DNA of 28,488 bases, from assembly GCA_021604825.1 (NCBI GenBank), contig BQJS01000037.1, positions 1-28,488 on the forward strand. The letters are read 5' to 3'. Shown piece by piece: positions 8,801 through 16,145 of this stretch (the first letter of the stretch is position 1; every line of letters starts with the position of its first letter). A model generated the notes under the pieces. It was not told where the DNA came from. It saw only the letters and a list, made by a program, of their open reading frames with translations, and searched no databases. A program made the position numbers and the translations under genes. Source of the DNA: Phycisphaerae bacterium. GTDB lineage: Bacteria; Planctomycetota; Phycisphaerae; UBA1845.

Positions 8801-10985
8801 GGGCGTTGAAGCCGATTGTGACCTCAACGGCGTTCCGGATGTCTGCGAACCGTTCGGCGAGAACAGCCAAGACTGCTCATGCTTGGACGACCAGTGCGTC
8901 ATTGGCGTTTGCAGCTTGGAGAATGCAACGTGCTCGACGATTCCGGCGAATGAAGGCGGATTATGTGACGATCTTGATGCGTGTTCGCCCGTTGATGTCT
9001 GTGCCGCCGGAACTTGCATCGGGATGCGGACGGATTGCAGTTCAAACGCCTTGCCGCCCGAATGTCCGACGATGCTCTATGTTGACGACAGCGCCACCAA
9101 TGGGCTCAACGACGGGTCGTCTTGGGCCAACGCATACGTCCATCTTCAGGATGCCCTGGCCCAAGCGGAGCAATATTGTGGCATCAATGAAATCTGGGTG
9201 GCAGCAGGCACGTATCGGCCGGACCAGGGTGGCGGGCACAATCCGGGTGATCGCGACGCGACATTCCAACTCTTCAGCGGCCTTGAGGTTTACGGCGGAT
9301 TTAACGGAACTGAATCGACGCTGGAAGAGCGCGACATCGAGAGCAATGGCACGATTCTGAGTGGCGACCTTTTGGGCAACGATGTTTTCATTGCTTGCGA
9401 GGACACCAGTCCCGATTGCGATGCCGTCGGGGGTAGTTGCAGGCTGGGGCGTTGCCTTTTTGGAACACCGTTTGCCGACAACGCGATCTCGGTGGTCAAT
9501 GGATCCGGAACTGATTCAACAGCCACGATCGATGGGTTTGTCATTTCGAATGGATCTGCACATGGCCAAGGCGTCGTCGATTCGGGTGGCGGAATGACGA
9601 TCGTCGACGGAAGCCCCCTCATTTCCAATTGCCAATTCAGCGACAACATGTCAGGAGAGCGTGGCGGGGCGATAAGAAATGACTCTGCGAGCCCGACGAT
9701 CATAGATTGCAAATTCATCAACAATTACGCCGATTACGAAGCCGGAGCGATCTACAACGGCGATGGAAGCGCGCCACTTATTGTCGATTCCAGATTCAGT
9801 GGAAATGCATACTCTGCTGTTGTAAACGAGTTCAGCAGCCCGACGATCGTCGGTTGCACATTTGAAGGCGGCAACCTCGATGATGCTAGGCGAGTAGACA
9901 GCACCTTTAGTGATGTCTTTATAGACGATTGTATCTTTCAAAACTCTGTGGGGGGAGCCATTGAGGCTGGCGGTTGTGACCTCATCGTATCGAACAGCGA
10001 GTTCATCGGGAATAGTGCGTATTTGGGAGGGGGAGCAATTTTCCTGGGTAACAGCTATTCGATATTACCGAACTGCCGCTTTGAAGATAACGATGTGTTT
10101 GGCGGGGGCGGGGCTATTGCCGTCAGTAGTGGGAGTACCTTGATTGAGAAGTGCGTGATGCTCAACAACGAGTCGGAATATGTTGGAGGAGCGCTGGCTG
10201 CAAGGTTTGACTCGAACCTGAATGTGTATAGCTGCCGATTTATTAATAACACAGCCGCGGAGGACGGTGGTGCGATTTGGTCTGATTATTACGGAAAAAT
10301 CGCCAACTCCAATTTTGTCGGTAATCATGCGGGATTCTTTGGGGGCGCGATTTCGTCGTCCTTTGGATCTCTTACGGTCGTCAACTGTACCCTCTATGCA
10401 AACAGCGCGGTTTATTACGGTGGAGCTTGGTCTGGTACGATGAGTCTTAGAAATAGTATCGTTTGGGGAAATACTCCCAATCAATTTGGCGGCACCAGTT
10501 CATCAAGTGCCCACTATTCCATCGTTCAGGGAGGGGCGGCTGGGTTGAGCGCTATACGCGTCTATGATGAAAACCCTCTATTCGTTGACTCCAATGGGCC
10601 AGACGGCATTGCCGGAACGGAGGACGACAATCTGCGTCTTCTGCCGGGATCTTTGGCGATCGATAGCGCAGATTTGTTTCACCTGCCTGATGAGATTGTA
10701 GACGATTTGGATGGCCACGATCGAATTGTGGACGACCCGCGAACGCCTTATACGCCAGGGCCTTTTGCGCATGTTGGGATTCTGGACATCGGTGCGTACG
10801 AATTCGTGCTGGGCGATTGCGATGCTGATGGTGACGCCGACATCGATGACCATTTCATATTGGACGGCTGTCTGACGAGTCCGGATCAGCCGCTTGGGGT
10901 TGGTTGTGCTTGTCTTGATCTGGATTCTGATGGCGATGTCGATCTTCGCGACTTCGGTTTCTTCCAGATGGCGTTTATTCCGTGA
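5895..10985 (+). CDS. Giant exported multidomain protein: Cys-rich repeats, FG-GAP propeller, beta-helix, dockerin-like module
   Basis: Predicted 1696-residue secreted or surface protein of unknown function. Order of parts: signal peptide (hydrophobic core LTLAIAVALVLH, cleavage near TLA before ADCNGNA); Asp/Cys-rich segment; a domain at about residues 85-295 that looks like a concanavalin-type beta-sandwich (VVLDENFSGY onward); five Cys-rich repeats of exactly 54 residues from C299; seven FG-GAP-like blades at about 580-951 (pattern DxFGxSVAIDGDTAVIGAPGD ... GAAYVF); a second Asp-rich segment (DCNTNGVLDECD); a permuted sixth Cys-rich repeat at about 994-1057; a beta-helix from L1061 with GGAI and CxFxxN rungs; and a dockerin-like end from L1639. 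The ATG at 5895 has GGAGGA at 5883-5888, six bases away; an upstream in-frame TTG at 5856 lacks one. The beta-helix opening and C-terminal module closely match the preceding gene, so the two are tandem paralogues. FG-GAP blades usually bind ligands with calcium loops; the ligand here is unknown. Confidence 0.85.
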   Translation: MCHSAHREIVNERRNRCLWLTLAIAVALVLHSTAPCTLAADCNGNAIDDLVDISTGASPDCGANGIPDECEPDGVCVSACDLVVLDENFSGYVSSGDPDNWFDTEINSATVENDTLFRDVMLGGQAVFSTDLPHVNIHSHYVGPNSADLSNMTYTGRMRLTHDNGGIGVTFLSQFSDQPTSTHEYLRLRRANYSTEARTFHLAPANFDNLVGDTDSGVDPAIDTWYRFRIDVDTTGAEMRIQANVWEDGQPEPAGYQIDAVDPSGQHPTSGTVGVWSMADGIKYWDDLHVVSRNALVTCDDLDACTVGDVCSNGVCQGEQVDCSHLDSVCTVGACNAMSGVCEALPANEGGGCDDSNNCTNGDACTAGECLGTPVDCSPLDDACLVGTCNPQDGLCDAVPTNEGGACDDLIACTANDSCMDGVCSGEFVDCSHLNDICVVGLCNSSNGLCEAVPTNEDGACDDTDLCTTADACSNGVCVGVAVDCSTLDTDCIVGICSQSSGECESVAANEGGVCSDLDHCTTGDVCIDGVCSGTPLDCSHLDIGCLEGECDPVTGDCELPLESTDCDTNGQPDVCEFLTFPNYQKFVASDGAAGDSFGVVAVDGDTAVIGAPGDNDDRGAAFVFRLIDGTWQQIRKLTADDLSTNDDFGTSVAISGGTIVVGVPAGDGAVENSGVAYVFSEGGGDWQQVAKLEGNDANESDYFGISVAIDGNTAIVGANNDRDLVPVGGSAYVFREVGGLWQEIAKLTPDDGVPAEFFGTSVAIDGDTAVIGAQFGGPDIRTRTGSVYVFREIGGTWQHMTELLADDGAAYDGFGFSVGIDGDLVVMGSPYSGIGGAAYLFEEAASNWQQIRKLTPPDLNSSEQFGLNVAIERSLLAVGAPGDNENGENSGAAYVSRRSGVDWLPLQKLTAADGASNDKLGTTITIASGFLLAGAPGDGNSRGSVYAFEVLDYDCNTNGVLDECDIESGVEADCDLNGVPDVCEPFGENSQDCSCLDDQCVIGVCSLENATCSTIPANEGGLCDDLDACSPVDVCAAGTCIGMRTDCSSNALPPECPTMLYVDDSATNGLNDGSSWANAYVHLQDALAQAEQYCGINEIWVAAGTYRPDQGGGHNPGDRDATFQLFSGLEVYGGFNGTESTLEERDIESNGTILSGDLLGNDVFIACEDTSPDCDAVGGSCRLGRCLFGTPFADNAISVVNGSGTDSTATIDGFVISNGSAHGQGVVDSGGGMTIVDGSPLISNCQFSDNMSGERGGAIRNDSASPTIIDCKFINNYADYEAGAIYNGDGSAPLIVDSRFSGNAYSAVVNEFSSPTIVGCTFEGGNLDDARRVDSTFSDVFIDDCIFQNSVGGAIEAGGCDLIVSNSEFIGNSAYLGGGAIFLGNSYSILPNCRFEDNDVFGGGGAIAVSSGSTLIEKCVMLNNESEYVGGALAARFDSNLNVYSCRFINNTAAEDGGAIWSDYYGKIANSNFVGNHAGFFGGAISSSFGSLTVVNCTLYANSAVYYGGAWSGTMSLRNSIVWGNTPNQFGGTSSSSAHYSIVQGGAAGLSAIRVYDENPLFVDSNGPDGIAGTEDDNLRLLPGSLAIDSADLFHLPDEIVDDLDGHDRIVDDPRTPYTPGPFAHVGILDIGAYEFVLGDCDADGDADIDDHFILDGCLTSPDQPLGVGCACLDLDSDGDVDLRDFGFFQMAFIP
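6789..7592 (+). repeat. Five in-frame 162-bp Cys-rich repeats
   Basis: Tandem coding repeats begin at 6789, 6951, 7113, 7275 and 7437, each exactly 162 bases (54 codons) apart; the fifth is slightly shorter. The consensus protein unit starts CDDxxxCTxGDxC, continues xxGxCxGxxVDCSxLD, then CxVGxCxxxxGxCEAVPxNEGG, giving about eight Cys per unit and probably four disulfides. Constant length with diverged codons suggests expansion by duplication followed by selection on fold. Confidence 0.92.
8874..9063 (+). repeat. Sixth, circularly permuted Cys-rich repeat
   Basis: After the FG-GAP propeller the protein returns to the same Cys-rich pattern, but the half that ends a normal unit (DCSCLDDQCVIGVC ... 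NEGG) comes first and the half that begins one (CDDLDACSPVDVC ... TDCS) comes second. This is what would be left if the propeller segment had been inserted inside a longer array, or if the array had been copied out of register. Confidence 0.7.
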
Positions 10986-11064
10986 CTTTCTGTGACGCTT
11001 GTCGATCGTAATTGCTCATTCATTCTTGATTCGAGCCGCACCATGACCATTGTTTACATCTGCT

Positions 11065-11079
11065 TACGCAGCGTGCGTA
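11065..11079. promoter_or_regulatory. Possible operator upstream of sppA
   Basis: TACGCA (11065-11070) and TGCGTA (11074-11079) form a perfect 6-base inverted repeat with a 3-base centre. It lies 17 bases before GATAAT at 11096-11101, which resembles a -10 box, but no matching -35 is visible. The arrangement could be a regulator site at the sppA promoter, about 170 bases before the start codon. This is suggestive only. Confidence 0.2.
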
Positions 11080-11247
11080 GTGGTCTGCGCGTGTGGATAA
11101 TTGTCATTCGAGTACCTCTTTGGGGGCATTTCTTCCGAAAGCGTTGTAGACTGCACCTTGTTCTAGAGTGCATTCGCGGCCACTGTGGTTGGTGGGGTCC
11201 GTTGTTCTGAAGATACACGCAATTCATTTGCTGAAGGAGGCAATTCG

Positions 11248-13086
11248 ATGAGATTCTCATTTCGTAAGGTGGCGGCTGCGGTTTGTTTGAGTGCGGTCAT
11301 GTTGGTTCCGTCAGCGCTTGCCGGGACAGAGACGAGCAAAGTAGCGGTCTTTCATTTGGACGGCCCGCTGATGGAACGCCCGATGGGCGACATTGGTTTC
11401 TCGTTCGGCAATCAGCCGGAAACGCTGAAGGGTCTGATCGAGCGAATCCACAAAGCCGGCAAGGACGATTCGATCAAAGCGATCCTTATGACGGTCGGAG
11501 CGCCGGGCATGGGCTTTGGGCAGTTGGAAGAACTGCGCGAAGCGATGCAGACTTGCGGCAAGCCGGTCTACGTACACGTCGACTCGCTGCAAACGGGAAT
11601 CTACACGCTTGTGTCTGCTGCGAAGCACTTGAGCGTGACGCCAACCGGTGACGTGTGGTTGCTCGGCTTCTACACCGAGGGCCTCTACCTGCGCGACATG
11701 CTCGGCAAGATTCACGTCGAACCGGATATCGTTCACATCGGTGATTACAAAAGCGCCGGCGAGACGCTTTCGCGCAACGGGCCGAGCGAAGCCGCAGAAG
11801 CCAATATGAATTGGTTGCTCGACGGGTTGTACGACGGGATGGTCAAGAACATCGCCGACTCGCGCTTCAACGGTGACACCGCTAAGGTTAAGAAGATCAT
11901 CGACAACGCTCCGTATACGGCCGAGAAGGCGTTGGAGTTGGGCCTGGTGGATTCGGTGCAGCATCGTCAGGATTTGGTCGCGGAGTTGAAGAAGCGCTAC
12001 GGCGATGATCTCAAATTCGTTCGCGGTTTCGGCAAGAAGTCCGGGCCCGATATTGATTTCAACAATCCGTTCGCGATCTTCCAGGTGTTCGCAGACTTAA
12101 TGTCCGGTGAGAAGGAATCCAAAGATCCCGCCATTGCGATCGTCTACGTCGAAGGTGCGATCAGCACGGGCCAGGATGAAGTCAGCCCGTTTGGCGGCAG
12201 CAGTGGGGCTAAGAGTACGAGCATTCGCAAAGCCCTTGATAAGGCGACAGCCGACGATTCGGTGAAGGCGGTTGTGCTTCGCGTGGATTCGCCGGGTGGA
12301 TCGGCGCTCGCCAGTGAAATTATTTACGACGCGACGCGTCGCGTGCAGGCGGCCGGCAAACCACTCGTGGTGTCGATGGGTAACGTCGCAGCCAGCGGTG
12401 GTTACTACGTGTCATGCGGTGCCGACAAGATCATCGCTGACCCGATGACCATCACCGCGTCGATCGGTGTGGTCGGTGGAAAAATCGTGACCACGGGCAT
12501 GTGGGATTCGATGGGCATTCACTGGCATCCGTATCAGCGTGGCAAGCAAGCCGCAATCATGAGTACCGCCCGCGCGTGGAATGAAGACGAGCGTGGCCGC
12601 ATCATGGGCTGGATGAATGAAGTCTATGACATTTTCAAAGGGCACATCACTGAGCATCGCGGAGACAAGTTGGCCAAGCCAATCGACGAGATGGCTGGCG
12701 GTCGCGTATTTACGGGAAGCCAGGCGTTGGAGCTTGGATTGGTTGATGAGTTGGGTTCGATGCGCGATGCAGTGGAGTCGGCTGCGGATTTGGCCAGCCT
12801 TGGTGATTATGAACTCAAAGTCCTGCCCCGTCCGAAGAACATCTTTGAGATTTTCGGCGATGAATTGGGCGGTAAAGAGAGCGACAATGTTCACGTGTCG
12901 TTTGCTCCCAAGCAGGGACTGTTCTCTTCCAGTTCGCCGCTTATGGATATGGTGTTGCCGATGCTGAGTTCGCTCGATCCTCAGCGGGCCGCCGCCTTGG
13001 GTACGGCGCTGACAAAGTTGCAGATCCTCCACGAAGAGAATATCGCCCTGATGCCAGCTGGTGATTGGGTGGTGCGCTTGAAGTAG
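11248..13086 (+). CDS. sppA: Signal peptide peptidase SppA, long (67-kDa type) form
   Basis: Serine protease (family S49) that degrades signal peptides left in the membrane after secretion. The 612-residue length matches the duplicated long form known from Escherichia coli (618 residues), with two SppA-type domains. The general-base lysine is K168 in GDYKSAGE in the N-terminal half, and the nucleophile is S383 in NVAASGGYY in the C-terminal half; VDSPGGSALASE and TASIGVVGG around it are typical. Residues 1-26 form a signal sequence or membrane anchor ending SALA, so the enzyme acts in the periplasm or at the membrane face. The ATG at 11248 has a perfect AAGGAGG at 11234-11240. It follows the giant exported proteins and precedes an exported subtilase, but a 262-base leader and a terminator make it a separate unit. 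Confidence 0.95.
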   Translation: MRFSFRKVAAAVCLSAVMLVPSALAGTETSKVAVFHLDGPLMERPMGDIGFSFGNQPETLKGLIERIHKAGKDDSIKAILMTVGAPGMGFGQLEELREAMQTCGKPVYVHVDSLQTGIYTLVSAAKHLSVTPTGDVWLLGFYTEGLYLRDMLGKIHVEPDIVHIGDYKSAGETLSRNGPSEAAEANMNWLLDGLYDGMVKNIADSRFNGDTAKVKKIIDNAPYTAEKALELGLVDSVQHRQDLVAELKKRYGDDLKFVRGFGKKSGPDIDFNNPFAIFQVFADLMSGEKESKDPAIAIVYVEGAISTGQDEVSPFGGSSGAKSTSIRKALDKATADDSVKAVVLRVDSPGGSALASEIIYDATRRVQAAGKPLVVSMGNVAASGGYYVSCGADKIIADPMTITASIGVVGGKIVTTGMWDSMGIHWHPYQRGKQAAIMSTARAWNEDERGRIMGWMNEVYDIFKGHITEHRGDKLAKPIDEMAGGRVFTGSQALELGLVDELGSMRDAVESAADLASLGDYELKVLPRPKNIFEIFGDELGGKESDNVHVSFAPKQGLFSSSSPLMDMVLPMLSSLDPQRAAALGTALTKLQILHEENIALMPAGDWVVRLK

Positions 13087-13128
13087 AGCGGAATCGCCGC
13101 TTGGTTTGAAGAATTATCGATAAGAATC

Positions 13129-13161
13129 ACGCCCGCAGGCTTCGGTCTGCGGGCTTTTTTT
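13129..13161 (+). terminator. Rho-independent terminator with UUCG tetraloop, after sppA
   Basis: GCCCGCAGGC (13131-13140) pairs with GGTTCTGCGGGC-side bases 13145-13154 (one G-T pair), closing a TTCG loop at 13141-13144. Seven T follow at 13155-13161. The C(UUCG)G loop is unusually stable. It lies 45 bases after the sppA stop codon and clearly ends that transcript. Confidence 0.93.
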
Positions 13162-13254
13162 GTAAAGGGTTGTCCGGGGCCCGTTGAACTTGCTGGCCGA
13201 TGGCTGTTACAGTCTCTGAATTCAACAATTCAATCCCTTGGAGGAGGATCATAA

Positions 13255-16107
13255 ATGCGTTTCAAAATGGGCGTGATGACCTTGGTGGTGTGTGCAGCGA
13301 TCGTGCAAGCTCGCGGGCCGGAAACCTGGACGCAGCTTTCATTGGATACGTGTGGGGTCAATCAGTTTCTCGCCAATCATCCCAACGACGACGGGCGGGG
13401 TGTGGTGATCGCGGTTTTGGACACGGGCGTGGACCCGAGCATTCCCGGCTTGACCAAGAATCCAGATGGTAGTGTGAAGGTCGTCGATGTCCAGGACTTC
13501 AGCGGTGAGGGTGACATCGATTTGCATGTTGTTCGCCGCGACGATAGCGGCAAAGCGATCGTCAACTACGAAGATGATGGGGCTGCGATTTCGTACGCTC
13601 TGCCGAAGAACTGGACGGATGGTGCAGGTGAGCGCCGCTTCTGGTTTGGAAGTCTCGACGAGAAGAATTTCGTGAACGCGTCGATTCCGGACTTGGACGA
13701 CAACGGCCGAACCGATGACAAATTCGGGATCCTGGTTTCGGCGATGGCCAACGAAGGCGACGACCAAGCCGTCTGCTATGTAGATACCAATCACGACCGC
13801 AGCTTCGCCGACGAGGTTCCGCTTCAGAATTACAAATTGGCGTATGACTCGTTCACCCTGTCTCGCCCCACGCCCGAGAAACAAATTGTGCCGCTGTCGT
13901 TTGCGGTGAACATCTTCCTGAACAAGAGCAAGATCGTGTTGCACTACGATGACGGTGCCCACGGAACGCACGTCGCAGGGATTGCTGCCGGATACAAAAT
14001 CAACGGGCAAGAAGGGTTCAATGGCGTCGCCCCCGGTGCGAAGGTCATCAGCTTGAAAATCGGAAACAACGCCGTCGGCGGAATCAGCACGACCGACGCG
14101 AAGAAAAAAGCGATGGAGTATGCCGCGCGGTATTCGCGCGAACATGGCGTGCCGGTGATTTGTAACCTTTCCTACGGCGTGGCCTCCACGATCGAAGGGC
14201 GCTCAGCCATCGACACGTTCATGGATGACATTCTCCACAAGTATCCTGATCTGACGCTTTGCACATCGGGCGGGAACATCGGCCCGGGTCTTTCGACGAT
14301 TGGTACGCCAGCTGCATCGGCGGCTGCGATCACCGTTGGGGCATTGTTGGCACCGGACTCAGCCCGTGACGTGCAAGGGTATGACTTAACTGCGCCGGTT
14401 CCGACGACATTTACATCACGCGGCGGTGAGACAGCCAAGCCCGACATTGCGACCCCGGGTTGGTCCACATCGACGGTTCCGCGTTGGACCATGCGCGGTG
14501 ACTATTGGAGCGGGACCAGCATGGCCAGTCCGTACGCGGCGGGTCTGTGTGCCTTAATGGTCAGCCACGCCCTCAACGCCGATTCAAGTGCGACGGTTCG
14601 TTCGTGCGACTTGAGAAGGGCGCTGTGCGATTCGTGCTTGCCGCTTGAAGATGCGACGCCGCTTGACGTGGGGTTTGGTTTGCCCGACGCGACGCACGCT
14701 GCAAAACAGTTCGCCGAGTTGGCAAGAGTTGCCAAGGATGATCCGGTTATTGGGTACGACATTTCGACTCCTTGCCCCAGTGCGTACAAGGGGACTGCTC
14801 CGGCTGCGTATTGGCGCAGCACGTATTTCCCGACCGAGGAACCGCAAGTCTTTACGATCAAACCGATCTTCGCGCCAGGGACCGATGGTTCGGCGAAGAC
14901 TTCGTTCACCCGCAAGTTCACGTTGCGATCGGATAGCTCGTGGTGCCGGTTGCGTCAGGAAAGTGTTTATCTGCGGAGCGTTCAATCGGCCACGGTGTAT
15001 GTGGATTATGTCGCCGATGAGTTGACCGAGCCCGGCGTCTATGTGGGGGCCGTTGACGCGCTCGTCGGTGAACAAGTTGCTTTTCGGATGCTCAATACGG
15101 TCATCGTGCCACATCGTGTTACTGCAGAGACGGGTCATTCGCTAAGTTTTAAGCGGCAAACGGTGAACGGGTGGACGACCAACCGGCATTTTGTCTCCGT
15201 ACCGCCAGGGGCCAGTGCGATGGTCGCGAAGTTGTCGGCTCCCAAGGGCGAAGCGTCGAAGGCGTCCATCGAGCGGGTCTTCGACCCCAATGGGCACCAG
15301 AGTCGCAAGCGCGGTAATCGATTGAATTCGGCTGAGGGTAAACGCGAAGTGATTTGGACGCTTGATGATGAATTGATGCCGGGTGTTTGGGAACTTGATG
15401 TCGTTGCTGATCGGCCTGACAAGACTTGGCCTTACGATTTGGACGTGCGGTTCTTTGGTTTGCATGCGTCCGCCAACCCGATCACAAAATGGGCCTCGAA
15501 GACGAAGGGCACGGTGACGGTAACGAACCAGTTCGACACGCCGTTGTTCGCTTCAACGGAAGGGCGAATCGAAGGGTTTCGCAAGACGGTCGAGGACAAT
15601 TTCAAGGGGCTTAAGGATGAACTGACCTACGACATCGACTTGGGTGATGCGTACGATTCGGTTCGGATCACGCTGCAGATGACGCACAAGGACTACGCCG
15701 AGACGACCGACATCGGCGTGTCGATCGAAGATGCAAACGGAAAGAACATTCTTGATGCCGGGTTCAACGATCACGAGTATTCAAGGACGGTATCCAAGCC
15801 AGCAGCTGGCGGGAAACTGAAGTTGAAGATTCTTGGGTCGTTTAGCATCTCCGACGATCAGCGCAAGACCCCGATCACCGTCAAGATCGATCACTTGCTC
15901 GCAGAGCCGATAGCGCTAGAAGTGACCCGGGGCGACTTGACGAGAGTCGACTTTGTGCCCCACGTTCCGATCGAGGTTGAATATCAACTCGATGGATCGT
16001 TGCCAAAAGCGCCGAAAGACACGCATCCGGTGGGCTACATTCAATTCAGCGAACGGAGTAGCCACGAGTCCGCACTCAGGATTGAAGTCGATATGAAGGA
16101 CGATTGA
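13255..16107 (+). CDS. Exported subtilisin-family protease resembling tripeptidyl-peptidase II
   Basis: Serine protease of family S8, 950 residues. The catalytic triad is D56 (AVLDTGVDPS), H236 (GAHGTHVAG) and S422 (SGTSMASPYAAG), with N341 (GGNIGPG) as oxyanion residue. The spacing of 180 residues between Asp and His is far larger than in ordinary subtilisins and is the hallmark of tripeptidyl-peptidase II, as are NGVAPGAKVISLKIG after the His and GPGLSTIGTP before the Ser. The remaining ~500 residues correspond to the beta-rich part of that family; eukaryotic members are longer (about 1250), so the C-terminal part is reduced. Residues 1-19 look like a short signal peptide (VMTLVVCAAIVQA), implying export, whereas eukaryotic enzymes are cytosolic. 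The ATG at 13255 has GAGGAGG at 13241-13247. No inhibitor or partner gene adjoins it. Confidence 0.88.
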   Translation: MRFKMGVMTLVVCAAIVQARGPETWTQLSLDTCGVNQFLANHPNDDGRGVVIAVLDTGVDPSIPGLTKNPDGSVKVVDVQDFSGEGDIDLHVVRRDDSGKAIVNYEDDGAAISYALPKNWTDGAGERRFWFGSLDEKNFVNASIPDLDDNGRTDDKFGILVSAMANEGDDQAVCYVDTNHDRSFADEVPLQNYKLAYDSFTLSRPTPEKQIVPLSFAVNIFLNKSKIVLHYDDGAHGTHVAGIAAGYKINGQEGFNGVAPGAKVISLKIGNNAVGGISTTDAKKKAMEYAARYSREHGVPVICNLSYGVASTIEGRSAIDTFMDDILHKYPDLTLCTSGGNIGPGLSTIGTPAASAAAITVGALLAPDSARDVQGYDLTAPVPTTFTSRGGETAKPDIATPGWSTSTVPRWTMRGDYWSGTSMASPYAAGLCALMVSHALNADSSATVRSCDLRRALCDSCLPLEDATPLDVGFGLPDATHAAKQFAELARVAKDDPVIGYDISTPCPSAYKGTAPAAYWRSTYFPTEEPQVFTIKPIFAPGTDGSAKTSFTRKFTLRSDSSWCRLRQESVYLRSVQSATVYVDYVADELTEPGVYVGAVDALVGEQVAFRMLNTVIVPHRVTAETGHSLSFKRQTVNGWTTNRHFVSVPPGASAMVAKLSAPKGEASKASIERVFDPNGHQSRKRGNRLNSAEGKREVIWTLDDELMPGVWELDVVADRPDKTWPYDLDVRFFGLHASANPITKWASKTKGTVTVTNQFDTPLFASTEGRIEGFRKTVEDNFKGLKDELTYDIDLGDAYDSVRITLQMTHKDYAETTDIGVSIEDANGKNILDAGFNDHEYSRTVSKPAAGGKLKLKILGSFSISDDQRKTPITVKIDHLLAEPIALEVTRGDLTRVDFVPHVPIEVEYQLDGSLPKAPKDTHPVGYIQFSERSSHESALRIEVDMKDD

Positions 16108-16145
16108 TCTCGGTCAGCAATCGGATGCATTGATGACGCCCGCCC

